NCBI GenBank assembly: GCA_910574455.1
Contig: CAJSYZ010000010.1
Location: 1,578,770-1,642,769, forward strand
Direction: 5' to 3'
Length of the DNA: 64,000 bases
Source: Trichaptum fuscoviolaceum
Taxonomy: Eukaryota; Basidiomycota; Agaricomycetes; Hymenochaetales; Trichaptaceae
Below are positions 1-10,175 of this stretch, one piece after another. A program made the position numbers and the translations under genes. The notes beneath the pieces were generated by a model. The model ran no database searches. It had not been told where the DNA came from and worked only from the letters and a program-made list of their open reading frames with translations. The first letter of the stretch is position 1; the number at the start of each line of letters is the position of its first letter.

Positions 1-1366
1 TCCAGCTTAGTGGAACGCCAGCTGACGGAACTCCAAGTGATAGTGAACCAGTCATCGCATGACGAACAGATTATTCTCAATTCTCATCTGTTCTATTTTG
101 TGTTTAAGGACGATCATCCTGATAAGGAACCATTGGACATACTCATCCCAGACATCAATAACCGCATCCGAAACGCCCCTGGTCCGACCAAAGTGAGATA
201 CGCACTCCAGCTGTATGCACTCCTCGAGTTCTATAAAATCACCATCGAAAAACTTCGTGACCACAAGCAAGAGCAACCTCTCACCTCTAGCACCCCCCTG
301 GAATCCCAGCAGACTCCACCACCTCCGACACCCAGTCCTATCGACTCCCTGCCAGACCTCGAACCCTTTTCTCCCAATCCTAGCCCCATCCCAACAACAG
401 TCAACCCCCGGGACATCTTCTCCCCCTCTCTGGCAACCAGCACCCCCTTTACCTTCACCACTACGAATTACAGCGACGACACACTTGTCAACGCCTCCAC
501 CAACTCCGACTCACCCTCCTCCTCCTCCTCTTCCTCAACCGACTACGACAACGCCGACAGTAACCCCCGATTTTTGTTCGCATCCGTATTTCCCATATTT
601 TTACAAAGGTCCCACCTCGACCAGACAGACCTTGTTTAATTCCCCACCTACCCCCAGACCCAGAACTATTCCTTTACCTTCTATGCCTTTCAATTTTAAC
701 ACTCCCATTCCGACATATCAACTACCGCCTTCTGAAACACCTGAACAACGTCTTGCAGCCACTGCCCCCTTTTTCTATCCCTCCCCCTTAAAATTTGATT
801 TCCTTGACGAAGAAGAAGAAGAAGAACTCCAGCCTGAACCAGCCAACTCGGAATTCGGTTCCAACCTTTGGTCCCTCCCGGCCGACGAACCTGGTTGGAA
901 CGCCGACGACTGGCCCACCACTTACCTCCTCCGACACAACACTGTCACCGGACCCCTCCAGTACCCCTCACCTCCACCAAGCCCACGCCCCACCCACCCT
1001 CAGTACGGCCCTCTTGGTCCTGTCGATCTGGTACAACACTATCTGTTCGATCCGAAGCTCACCCCCCACGTCAACGTTGAACGACTTCGACGTTGCTCAC
1101 CATTCCCGGAACTCGTGAAGTTAGTGCTTAGGCACACTTTCTTCAACCCAGAGCACGCCCCCCCTCTTCTACTTGGTCTCAAAATCGTCCTTGACCTTCC
1201 GTACACGCCCTACATCACCCGGAGAATTCGACACAAAGGATCTTTGCACGCTCACTTCGCACCCTACCCAGGAGACCCCTTCTGTACTTGTGAGTGCTGC
1301 CTGTATTGTCCCCTTCACCATGCCGCCCATCCGAACCCGGCGCGGAACTCTCACGAAGGAGAATAG
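1..1366 (+). CDS. Proline-rich protein of unknown function, 5'-partial
   Basis: The frame is open from the first base, so the true start lies left of the window. I read two exons, 1-559 and 609-1366. The intron (GTAACC...ACAAAG, 49 bp) explains why the coding frame changes near 560: joining across it carries the same Pro/Ser/Thr-rich style on without a stop. The first ~95 residues form a compact helical-looking region. Then comes a long PPTPSP-type disordered stretch, an acidic E-run near 820, a structured block (about 1010-1250) and a Cys/His cluster (CTCECC...CPLHH) near 1290-1320 just before a TAG at 1364. I recognise no named domain. An LTR lies about 900 bp downstream in the same orientation, so this may be an extra ORF of an LTR retroelement, but the intron would also fit a host gene. 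Confidence 0.5.
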
Positions 1367-1381
1367 TCCCCCTCCTCCTCG

Positions 1382-2059
1382 TTGTCCGACCGAATCTCTC
1401 CTCCCAATCAGGCGTTTACCCTCACGGAACCCACTTGTCAACAGTACTCGGCCACACTCCTCCACAGTGGACTTCTTCCATATGTCCTTGACTCGACTCA
1501 GCGCCCCTTTCACCACTCAGTCTACACTCTCAACGTCATGCATGAACTACTTGCCCAATTGCAAGACTACATTGACCAGCATCGCGGCGGACATAAGCGA
1601 TTCAACTTTCGCTTCGTTCAAGTGATCATTCGTCGACTGAATCAAGTGATGATGGGACAACTAGCTGATGAGTTCACGGAGTATGAATTCGAACGTTTAC
1701 TGGCTTACACTCTAGACGATGGACACCTCGAAGGACCTCCTCGATTTGTTGACCCGGTACCCCTCCCTCCCCCATCACCGATTGCTCTACCCCCACCCGA
1801 GTTTCCCACAGCCTACCATGATCAAGAGAACATGCCTATCTTCGATCCAACAAAACGGAACGAGTTCGATGTTCAGAACGCACCCCAACAACCTTCGGAG
1901 CCTCAACAACCTCCAACCCCGGTTTCACCCCCTTATGTTGTATACACACCTAGACCGAACGAACATCCCTCTCCCCCACTCTATCGACCTGACCCCCAAC
2001 CCGGCATAGACTGGCTTGCTATTGCAGCAGCCTTACCTTCCGATTTTCATTTCTCTTGA
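1382..2059 (+). CDS. Proline-rich ORF in the same frame after the TAG
   Basis: This is the same reading frame as the preceding exon, reopened after the TAG at 1364-1366. The first ATG is at 1538, giving 173 residues. From there a helical block (MHELLAQLQDYIDQ..., FRFVQVIIRRLNQ, EYEFERLLAYTLDDG) is followed by a proline-rich tail ending in WLAIAAALPSDFHFS. Composition matches the upstream ORF closely, so the two were probably one protein interrupted by a nonsense mutation, or are joined by an intron I could not place. A GTGAGT donor at 1289 does not restore the frame. No homology is recognised. Confidence 0.4.
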   Translation: MSDRISPPNQAFTLTEPTCQQYSATLLHSGLLPYVLDSTQRPFHHSVYTLNVMHELLAQLQDYIDQHRGGHKRFNFRFVQVIIRRLNQVMMGQLADEFTEYEFERLLAYTLDDGHLEGPPRFVDPVPLPPPSPIALPPPEFPTAYHDQENMPIFDPTKRNEFDVQNAPQQPSEPQQPPTPVSPPYVVYTPRPNEHPSPPLYRPDPQPGIDWLAIAAALPSDFHFS

Positions 2060-2434
2060 TGGTCTACTTATTCGTTTGCTTTTCTTATTATTGGTCTTAA
2101 TTTGACCCTATAGCATTCGATTTCTATCTCTATCTCTCTCATGCTTCATCCATTATTGATCTTAACTTGATCCTATAAGCATTGTATTTGTCTTTGAAAT
2201 TCTCGCATTCGCAATGTCTTGCTACTACGGAATTTCAAGCTTAGAGACAGGGTACTGTTATGCATCAAGCATACGGACCATGTTTACCTTTGTTTACCTC
2301 ACGTAACCCGATTAGGCTACGCTTACCTTTGTCCCTCGGACTTTACCATTTAACCTTTTTACCTTTAACCTTCGGTGCCCCAGGTAGCCCCCTTTTACTG
2401 CCTCTTTGTTTACATTGCCCCTTCGCTTTACCAT

Positions 2435-2550
2435 AGCCCCAGTTAGCCCTACGTAGCCCCAGTTAGCCCCATTTCCCCTGTTTCACAGCTAGCCCCAGTT
2501 AGCCCCAGTTAGCCCCAGTCAGCCCCAGTTAGCCCCAGCTAGCCCCAGAA
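2435..2550 (+). repeat. AGCCCCAGTT decamer repeats inside the LTR U3
   Basis: About ten copies of AGCCCC(AGTT) in tandem or near tandem, the last five (2491-2550) almost perfect. They sit 30-150 bp upstream of the TATA box, the position of a retroelement enhancer. Confidence 0.85.
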
Positions 2551-2582
2551 GCGCGTTCTATTTATGTTTCTCCCTCCGTAGT

Positions 2583-2589
2583 ATATAAA
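2583..2589 (+). promoter_or_regulatory. TATA box of the LTR
   Basis: TATATAA directly downstream of the decamer repeat array and about 215 bp before the LTR end, consistent with the U3/R promoter. Confidence 0.5.
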
Positions 2590-2800
2590 CCCCTGTACAT
2601 AGGCCTTCGGATGACACTTAAGTCAATCCTCCTATAGTTTTTCACACCATCGTGCCAAAGACTCTGTTCACCCACGACTTCCGAGCTTAAGAGAGCCTCG
2701 TTAAAGCGCCCACTCTTATCTCACCACTTGTTTGTTCACAAACAACGCTTTTGTCACTTATCATTTCTGTGATAAGTCTTCCGAAGCCGTGAACGTAACA

Positions 2801-3169
2801 GTCTACCCCTTTCGTCTCAACTTTAAGTTCTTGTAAGAGTGCGAGACTCAGACCTCTCTTTGTTGTTCTGGAACCTTCTCAACATACCAATATACAGTAT
2901 ATTCAACTCCGGACGATGCGTATGATGTGAGTAATGAGTTCAAATGCAACGGAAACCTATGGGCTAATGGAAATCTGTCTAAGGCAAATTATTCACCTAT
3001 GAAAAGGTCATTATAGTTTGTGTAAAGTTCATGACGACACATCCCTCCCTCGGCTACGCTTCGTGTCGGGGATATATCTCTCACGACCACCACGACTACA
3101 GGTAGTTTTCCTCAGGTTAGTAACTTCATTTCATTTCATCTCTATCTCGATCTCACTTCTGCCTAGCTA
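2801..3169. other. Non-coding spacer between LTR and hAT element
   Basis: About 370 bp without a credible ORF or repeat. I see nothing else in it. Confidence 0.5.
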
Positions 3170-3177
3170 GTCAAAAC
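3170..3177. repeat. Left 8-bp target-site duplication (GTCAAAAC)
   Basis: Identical to 4957-4964 on the other side of the hAT-like element. Confidence 0.8.
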
Positions 3178-3188
3178 TAGGGCTCCTC

Positions 3189-3352
3189 AACCGTACCGTA
3201 TACGGGTACGGCCGTAATTTGCACCCTCGTTACGGTTACGGCCCGTATAGATACGGCCCGTAATTTTCCTCCCAAAAATCAGTTACGGTTACGGTACGTG
3301 CCGTATACGGGCCGTATACGGCAATTACGGTATACGGGTATCGTGCGCAGCT
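3189..3352. repeat. Left subterminal TACGG repeat array of the hAT element
   Basis: Multiple copies of TTACGGTTACGG and CCGTATACGG palindromes in both orientations. Such arrays are typical transposase-binding regions of hAT elements. The counterpart is at 4790-4944. Confidence 0.75.
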
Positions 3353-3457
3353 AGTCTCTGAGTGTAGAGAGACGTGACGGAAAAGCAGCCTCTGCGCGTG
3401 AGCCCACCACGCCTGGCAGACAAGCACGCAGTTGGCGAGGAGGCGATCATCGGTCAC
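3345..3457 (-). pseudogene. Captured F-box-like fragment
   Basis: On the minus strand the frame reads DDRLLANCVLVCQAWW followed by HAQRLLFRHVSLHSE. This matches the second half of the short F-box motif common in Agaricomycetes (LxxCxLVCxxWxxxxxxxLFRxxxL). The reading then runs into the subterminal repeats, so only a fragment is present. It is inferred to have been picked up by the transposon. Confidence 0.45.
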
Positions 3458-3485
3458 GCGGCTGGAGGACGAGGGATGCCTCGTG

Positions 3486-3722
3486 GTCGCTGTTGACCGC
3501 CGTCACTCGTCTGCAAACACCGTTGCCGCGTTGATTTGCACGCCAACCGCGCTGGCCTGACTCGCACCGGGCATAGGAGACTGCATAGAGCGCAGAAAGT
3601 CGGACGGTGATGGTATCTGGTCAGTTGCAGAGATTGTGAGTTGATGTGGAAAATTATTTTGAATCAGCGAACGTACTTCTTTGGACGACAGCCACCCCGT
3701 CGTCGCTGTTGACCGCCGTCAC
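3486..3722. repeat. 21-bp direct repeat inside the hAT element
   Basis: The same 21 bases, beginning GTCGCTGTTGACC, occur at 3486-3506 and 3702-3722. This may mark a junction of captured sequences. Confidence 0.6.
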
Positions 3723-4640
3723 CCATTTTCTCCTTTCTCGAAGATTTTCCTCTAGCATAGTCTAAATCTTCCTCCTGCAAGGATTCCATCGGACACGCGG
3801 AGCCATCCACTGGCGCTGGCGCTGTTGTACTGTGCACGCCGCTTTCGCCCTGTCTCATAGCTCGTCGGCATCAAGTACACCTTCGTGCTTACATGTGGGT
3901 ACACTGTCTTTTTGACGAGCAGATGGGACTGGAATTCGGGAAGGGCGATGACGAGGTCGTTGAGGTATTATGATTGCGCGCGAAGCTCGTCTGCAGCCGT
4001 CGTCGCGATACGTATCTTGTCCTCCGCTCCTGGGCGCACCTTCTGCGCTCATCCGCAATCTCTCCAAGCAGCCACGGTCTCTCCTCGATCGAAGCTGAGC
4101 GGGTCTCGATGAGCTCAATCAGTTTGCAGATTTTCGAGGTTAGAGAGGCAACGGTCGACGTGAGCACGGAGTCGAGCTCGCGGAGGTCGGCAAAGATGTG
4201 GGAGAGGTCCAGAGGGAGGGAGTCGAGAGTCTGCGCATAGTCTGGAAGTAGATCAAGAGAGTATGAGGAAGCATCCGGTTGCATGACCGCTGGCGTTGTC
4301 GATGCGATAAGCCTCGGCGACACGGATTGCGAGTCTGCTCGAGACTCCGAGTCCTGATCTAATAAGAAAAAGTGTCAGTTAAACATAATTATCTGTAAGA
4401 AAGAACGCATTAGATTGGCCTCGAATGCAATGAAGACAATTTTAGGAGACTTACTGGTTTGGACTTGAAGAAAAGAGGAAGATCTCCCAAAGTAACGTGA
4501 GGATTGTAAAGAAAGGCATGACCGCGTGTCCAGGATGAACTCAAACGGTCAATGGTCAAGCAGACATCGGGTTCAAAGCCTAGTCCGTAAGCACAGAAGT
4601 GCCCTGCCCAACCACCTTGCCCTCCTCCACTTTCCAACAC
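3664..4640 (-). pseudogene. Captured ING-family N-terminal gene fragment with intron
   Basis: The minus strand contains SYSLDLLPDYAQTLDSLPLD, then HIFADLRELD and KICKLIELIE (about 4065-4260). This is the leucine-rich helical pattern of the ING (inhibitor of growth) N-terminal domain that binds histone-modifying complexes. An upstream exon (4455-4640) joins through a 96-bp intron (4359-4454, donor GTAAG), so capture was at DNA level. Downstream, the frame breaks near 3890 and resumes in another frame (MRQGESGVHS..., acidic and basic stretches) to 3664. There is no ATG at the 5' side and no PHD finger, so it is a gene piece, not a working gene. It is intact enough to be transcribed as a chimera. 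The source copy is not in this window. Confidence 0.5.
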
Positions 4641-4789
4641 CTACAAAGGGGATACGGAGGGTGTCGACGGACATGGCAATGTGACTTGGGGTTTGCCCGT
4701 GTGTGAGAAAAGCTTAGTTATCACACATCTCGCGCGCGATTTGAGTCGGCGCGCTTAAGTGCGCTACGAGCGCTAGTCAAGCACATTCA

Positions 4790-4944
4790 AACCCGTACCG
4801 TAACCGTATACGGCCCGTAATTGCAGATCTCAGTACGGTTACGGGCCGTATAAATACGGCCGTAATTTGGGTCTTCAAAAGTTGTTACGGTACGGTGACG
4901 GTACGGGCCGTAACCGTACCGTAAACCGTAAAATACGGGTCGGG
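4790..4944. repeat. Right subterminal TACGG repeat array of the hAT element
   Basis: Repeats of CCGTAACCGTATACGG, TACGGTTACGG and CGGCCGTAATT mirror the left end at 3189-3352 in composition and order. Confidence 0.75.
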
Positions 4945-4956
4945 TGAGGAGCCCTA

Positions 4957-4964
4957 GTCAAAAC
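4957..4964. repeat. Right 8-bp target-site duplication (GTCAAAAC)
   Basis: Identical to 3170-3177. The pair defines the exact element ends. Confidence 0.8.
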
Positions 4965-5552
4965 AACTCGATAAACCACCTGCAGAGCCTAACATGCATA
5001 CTGCAGCTAATGCATCGATCCGAAGCCTTGCACGAATACTGTAATTTCCCAGCGAACTAGGTTACCTCAATCGTTGATGTTTATACATGGTACCGATCGC
5101 TTGCTCACAACAGCTGACAGTTCGTTCTATCGTATTTGAGTTACTCATCAGCTTCTTAACCTTCTTTAGTACTGTATCTCAGCGCAAGTAACTCAGCCTT
5201 GCAACGAATGATGAATTATTCGTCACTTGCGATCTTTGACTCGTATGTCTTGATAATCGCACATTGCGAGCAACGGCGAGACTATATTTTTAGCTAATAC
5301 CAGACCTAACGAAAGGACAGAGGATCAACTACAAACTATCTGTTGGTTGCAAGCTTCACGAAACCGCGGGATGAACTTTCAATTTTGGGTCTGATGTATT
5401 GGATAAAACTTATGTACAAGTGGCGAACAGCATCCTTCGCTAATCCCCCTCTACGCGCTGGAAGCTAATTAACGCCATTCGCATGGTACGCGTCCCGTTT
5501 CTTATGACTCCAATACCTCATATTTCCAGTCCCTCGCCTCATCAAACAAAAA
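4965..5552. other. Intergenic, upstream of membrane-protein copy 1
   Basis: No ORF with coding character. It presumably includes the promoter of the gene that follows. Confidence 0.4.
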
Positions 5553-6694
5553 ATGCAGCAGAGCGGCGATAGATCTAGAGTCGCTGGTAGTGGACCCCTC
5601 CGAAGACAGCTCTTTGACGGCGAAAATAATAACGAGATTGCATGTAATGGTCACTCGTCTAACTAGTTAATTGTGTCTAACTTACTATCGCCGAATCAAG
5701 GTACCTATTGCTGAGCAGGCTTCGAACCCCCCAGCGATTGCAGGCCAGGTGGTGACCGAAATGGAGGATGACGACCTATTCGTATCGTCATATAGCGCTG
5801 GATGGGATTTCTTCTTCATTGCTGATCCAAGAAGTCCCGCTCCCGGTCACACATTCCATTCGACTGCTGTGGTGAACTCGACGCTCAATCTGACCTTCCA
5901 AGGTTTGCCGTCAATGCTGCGACTGAATAACATTATTTGATACAGGTTCTCAGATTTTTGTATTCGGCCTCCTTCCGCCTGGCAATGGTTCGGTATCGGC
6001 CGATTACAGTATTGATGGCGGCCCACCGGTGTCAAAGATACTAGAAGCTCTAGTGAACGAAAGCCTTCCACTTATAAACTCATCGTACTTTAGTTCGCCG
6101 CAGCTTTTCCCTGGTAACCATAACCTGACAATTACGGTGACCGACACCGGCCGGAAAACTATACTTTGGTTGTTTTTTTCTCTTTCCGAGTCACGCCCCT
6201 CGGAACCAGTCGAAAGAATACCCACAAGCACAACAAGCAATGTTGGGGTCATTGTTGCTGGAGTACTATGTGCCTTCGCGCTTATCGTCATCTTGGCCTT
6301 CGGCCTTCGATGGATTAATATTCGGAGGAAACGCGCGCGATCTGCTACGGAGACAAGGATAAACGAAGAAAAGGATGTCGAATCCGACGTGATCCTTGCG
6401 ATAGGTCGGTACTGTCACGGTTGATTCTGAATTGTGTGAATTCTGATTATTCTGATTGAACTCTAAGGCGTCAATCCATATGTCTGTGCACCTTCTGCCA
6501 TCCATCGCGCTCCACCGAAATTTATGCACTCAGATGAACGACGCTATGTCCCATCGATAAGTTCTCAAGTTGCTTCGACTACATCAAGTGTAACTACCGA
6601 GGTGTCCAGTGGGACTGTGTCTGAGGACAGGACCTCGCCAACCCTTGCTCCGACCGTTCAGTCGGAAAGGTTACAGATCCGGAGGGTTAAATAG
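5553..6694 (+). CDS. Single-pass membrane protein, family copy 1
   Basis: The ectodomain exon carries SSYSAGWDFFFI...PAPGHTFHSTAVVNSTLNLTFQ. A 43-bp intron after 5900 leads to GSQIFVFGLLPPGNGSVSADYSIDGGPP. One transmembrane helix (VGVIVAGVLCAFALIVILAF) is followed by the basic stop RWINIRRKRAR. A phase-1 intron (about 6407-6467) precedes a tail that opens VNPYVCAP and ends QIRRVK. The first exon is uncertain: I favour the ATG at 5553 joined by a long intron ending at 5742. Odd: where relatives have GRNYTLDYFxV this copy reads GRKTILWLFFSL; removing two A's near 6152 gives GRNYTL, so a local frameshift was later compensated. N-glycosylation sequons imply a lumenal or extracellular ectodomain. 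No signal peptide is evident. Confidence 0.65.
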
Positions 6695-7525
6695 CCATTG
6701 GTCCCAGCCGTCCTGGTGTTTGTACGTGCTCTAACGGCGGAAAATCTCACCTCGCGTAGTTATTCACTCTCATCTACTGTACCATGTTTTTCTTCTTCTT
6801 TCTTTTAGATGAAGTGGAAAAACTTGACGCAGACTCCCCATCGGCCCTCAAGAACTCTCATGAACTTCTTAAATAATTACTAACATTTATGATTATGATT
6901 TCTCGCGATTTTTCAAGCTTCGTTAGAATATGTAGGTATGTAGACTCTATCACCATTTAAGCTGGATTGCTCGGCAGCCTCGGCTGCAAATGGATTCAGG
7001 GACTACTGTAGTCTGACATACATGTCTTCACAAAGATTGCGATCGTTCGCGGGCTCTTGCCTGAATGGTATAAACCATTCCTCTTTGCCTTGAAGTATTG
7101 GAATATGACATGCTTCTTTGCCTTTCGTTCATTCTCATCAAAGTCTCACCATGGCCGTGGACATCCGTCAGCGTTCAAGTTGGCCGGGAGCATTCGTCGC
7201 ATGGGCCACGGCCGGTTCGGTTACGCGTCTAATCCCACTGGCATCCACAATAACTCGACAGCTATAAACATCCACCACCAAAGTGCCCGTCTCTTGCTAA
7301 TCTCGGATCTGAAAGTACCGAAGAAGCTCTGGGTTCAGCCAAGGAAGCCTACTGCGCAAACCTGTGGTCGCTGAGGTCAAGCTGCTACGCGTCATTTCAT
7401 TCCGAGTCGGCAGCGCTGCCACCCCCGCGCGTGTCGGAAGTATAAGACCTGCTTCCAGCCACTTTGTTCCTTCGAAACTTTTTGCTTCAATCAAGCCATC
7501 TCTTATTCTGAATACACGGAGAACT
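6695..7525. other. Intergenic between copy 1 and NAPE-PLD
   Basis: 830 bp with no convincing coding frame. The frame upstream of the ATG at 7526 is open back to about 7364 but has no ATG. Confidence 0.4.
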
Positions 7526-9119
7526 ATGGCTACGTTGGGGTACATCAGTGTCGTGACCACGGCGGAACAGGGTGCGCAGAAGAAGGCTGCTGAGGAGGCG
7601 GGCAAGCCGGCTCATTGGGTGAACAAGAGCGGGAGCGAGTTCACAAATCCTTGGCCGAGCTTTCGAAAGCATGTTTTTAAGGATACTGTCTATGTGAGTG
7701 CTAGGTCTGTATATACAATACGCATGTGTACTAACAAGCTTGCGAACGTCCTGCAGCTCCTTCCACACATGATGACCCATTCCCCCACCATCCCCAAAGA
7801 CTTGAAATCCCGGTTACCTGTCATCAAGCCTACCTGGGGCTTGTCTGAAAGTGGTACTTTGATGTCTGAGACTCGCGAGAAGATCAAGGCGACCTGGCTG
7901 GGCCATGCATGCTTCTTAGTAGAGCTACCGGTCCGCACACCTGATGTGGGACGTGGTGCAAGAATACTGTTTGACCCGGTATTCAGCGATCGATGCTCTC
8001 CAAGTCAGATTATTGGCCCAAAACGCTTCACAGGTGTTTGTTCGCTTCTCAATCAATCTCATCTAATATTTACTAACTTGAAATAAATTATAATAGAGCC
8101 TCCGTGCAAAATTTCTGAAATACCTGAAGTCGATGCTATAGTCATTTCCGTATGTATAATACATCTTTGGAGCTTGCAGTATTTTGATGCATTTTCTCTG
8201 TTTAGCATAATCACTATGACCAGTACGTCAGACTAAAGTCATTAGGTTCATTCAACGTTAACATGTTTATATAGCCTCGACACCCATACCATTACTGAGC
8301 TCATGAAGAGGAAGCGTCCACCACAAATCTTCGCCCCACTCGGAAACGGGCCGTACTTCCACTCTCTAGGCATAAAAGACGAGCTAGTACACACTCTGGA
8401 TTGGTGGGAAGGCAGGCGTGTCGAAATTAACGTGAAAACCGAGTTGAACAATGTGCAAGTCAAAGCTGACGTTGAATCAGCGCTCACTTCCAACGCTAAG
8501 CTCGCTTTCGACGTGACCTGCACTCCAGCACAGCACTTCACCGGGAGAGGTCTGCACGACCGGTTCCGGACGCTCTGGGCGAGTTGGGCTATCCAGGAGG
8601 TTGTCCCCATTGAAAAGGAGAGTACTATGAAAGGCGTACAGGTTTACTTTGCTGGGGATACGGGATATCGGGCTGTTCGTGACGGGCAGGACCAGGACGC
8701 TGTGCCGACGTGCCCTGCGTTCAAGGAAATAGGGGAGCGCTTTGGTAGCTTCGACTTTGCTATGATTCCTATTGGGTATGTTGATTGTTTTTGGGTAATA
8801 TCAGTGGTTGGGTGCTAATAGATGAAACAGAGCTTACCAGCCGCGTGATTTCATGTCCCCAATCCATTGTTCACCGCATGACAGTGTCGCTGTCTTCAAG
8901 GACGTTCGGGCGAAAAAAGCGCTAGGAATGCATTGGGGGTAAGTCTTCACGTGCAGAAAAGACCTGAGTTTCTGACAAATGCTCCGTCACAGGACATGGG
9001 TTTTAACAACTGAAGATGTCCTGGAGCCTCCAGTACTCCTGGCCGAAGAGCGCAAGAAAGCTGGAATTGCAGACGATGACTTCGTGATTTGCGATATCGG
9101 AGAGACGAGGGTTTACTGA
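7526..9119 (+). CDS. FMP30: N-acyl-phosphatidylethanolamine phospholipase D-like metallo-beta-lactamase protein
   Basis: Seven exons (7526-7693, 7757-8033, 8097-8149, 8206-8222, 8275-8775, 8831-8938, 8993-9119) join to 416 residues. The fold is metallo-beta-lactamase. It shows ATWLGHACFLVEL, RILFDPVFSDRCSPSQIIGPKRFT, the metal motif HNHYDHLD (assembled from three exons, including a 17-bp exon), TPAQHFTGRG, FAGDTGY, IPIGAYQPRDFMSPIHCSP and GMHWGTWVLT. This order matches NAPE-PLD/yeast Fmp30, which hydrolyse N-acyl-PE to N-acylethanolamine and act at the mitochondrial inner membrane in yeast. The start ATG follows an in-frame Arg-rich stretch that lacks an ATG. The zinc-site residues look complete. 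Confidence 0.9.
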
Positions 9120-9237
9120 TCATAATATCTTCTTTAGCATATAGCTGTTTTATTCAAGCACTTTGGATCATGGTATAATTATATATTTTATTCCCCAAGA
9201 AAAATGAAAGCAAATACAGACGGTTTCGATGTTAATT

Positions 9238-9952
9238 CTATGCTGCCGCGCCGTCGTAGGATGCACCGCCGACCTAGAGAACAGAGAATTGATTCGAGGA
9301 AATGGGAATGGAAGGTGTAGCTTACTGCTCGCAACCGCGCAACGACCTTCTCTTCGTCGAGATCTGCCTTATCAGAAGCGTCGACTTCGATAGAGAAGTT
9401 GTGTAGCACACGTTTGACCTCTCCTGCTTGTACAGACACCTGGATAACACCATATCAGCTCTTTTCCACTCATGCGATATGGAAAAGTTGAATGTAAGAT
9501 GTAATGAAGCGCAGAAGGGTTAAGCGAACGCAACGTACCTTCGCCTTCCGCATGATCTTGCAGCCTTTCCCAATCCATTTGACGAATATGAAGCGCTCGC
9601 GCTTGGACTCTTTGTCTTTTGCGAATGTCACGCGCACGTATGCATACGAGGCTTTGGAGTCGTCCAGCGCCTCCGCAAGCTCGGACAGGCCGCCCGTGCC
9701 TGTCTTCGTCAGGACCAGCTTATCAGAACGATCATTCTGTAAATGTGTAAGAATAAGTATTCGAATCGTCAGAGAATTTCATGCAATATGAGGTTTCTTA
9801 CGGACCTCGTAGTCAACTAAGAGCCAATTCGTGTCGGGGGACTTCTGGACGTCCAAATATGCTGCGCTCGGCTCTTCAGTTACTGATCGACAACACAAAA
9901 GTGGACAAGACAACGCACCCTCTGCGATCTTCTCGTCTGAGACGTCAACCAT
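9238..9952 (-). CDS. Coactosin-like actin-binding protein (ADF-H domain)
   Basis: Five exons on the minus strand give about 145 residues: MVDVSDEKIAEAYLDVQKS, DTNWLLVDYE, NDRSDKLVLTKTGTGGLSEL, DDSKASYAYVRVTFAKDKES, RFIFVKWIGKGCK, then EVKRVLHNFSIEVDASDKAD and a GGASYD C-terminus. This is one ADF-homology domain with the coactosin signature (KxVGE/KRVLHNFSIEV, GGASYD end), so it should bind F-actin in the cytosol. One intron donor (after DYE) reads GTCCGT, which is weak. The start at 9952 faces RRG9 across 223 bp. Confidence 0.85.
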
Positions 9953-10175
9953 AGTAGATATAGAGTGAAGAAATAGAAATAAAAGAAAGGTTTGAAGGTA
10001 AGGTTTGAACGAAATAGACGGAAGCGGGAGGAGGTTGAGAAGTGGAAGTAAACCGTGTCAACGGAGGACGATCGCCGTCGAAAACAGGGACAAACAACGC
10101 GCTAAATTGCAACTTCAATGCGAAAAGAGCCAAAAACTTTATTTCATCTCTTCCGAACTCTCATTATCTTTCAAC
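9953..10175. promoter_or_regulatory. Shared divergent promoter of coactosin and RRG9
   Basis: Only 223 bp separate the two opposed start codons, so both promoters and 5'UTRs must lie here. I see no strong TATA box in either direction. Confidence 0.6.

Larger units (their letters stand above)
2256..2800 (+). mobile_element. Long terminal repeat of an LTR retrotransposon (solo or 3' LTR)
   Basis: The 545-bp segment begins TGTTATG and ends CGTAACA, the inverted TGTTA/TAACA ends expected of an LTR. It has a U3-like part with tandem repeats, a TATA box at 2583-2589 and about 210 bp of putative R-U5 after it. The flanking pentamers (GGTAC left, GTCTA right) differ, so it is not a clean solo LTR with a 5-bp target duplication. 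It is more likely the 3' LTR of an element whose body includes the proline-rich ORFs to the left. No primer-binding site is recognisable right after 2800. The polypurine tract before 2256 (AGAGACAGGG) is weak. Ty1/copia versus Ty3 cannot be decided here. Confidence 0.6.
3178..4956. mobile_element. Non-autonomous hAT-like DNA transposon with captured gene fragments
   Basis: The 1779-bp element is bounded by 12-bp terminal inverted repeats (TAGGGCTCCTCA at 3178-3189; reverse complement at 4945-4956). An exact 8-bp direct repeat GTCAAAAC flanks it (3170-3177 and 4957-4964). TIRs starting TAGGG with 8-bp target duplications are the hallmark of the hAT superfamily. Both ends carry dense subterminal repeats built on TTACGG/CCGTATACGG. 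No transposase is encoded. The interior instead holds minus-strand pieces resembling host genes (F-box-like near 3345-3457, ING N-terminal-like at 3664-4640), so this looks like a Pack-type element. The perfect target duplication suggests a fairly recent insertion. Confidence 0.8.

Noticed and set aside
4540..4600. tRNA-like T-loop sequence (GGGTTCAAAGCC)
   Set aside because: No matching acceptor or anticodon stems around it, and it lies inside the captured exon of the hAT element.
7364..7525. Upstream extension of NAPE-PLD giving a mitochondrial presequence
   Set aside because: The frame is open and Arg-rich but begins at GTG and contains no ATG before 7526; kept only as a note.
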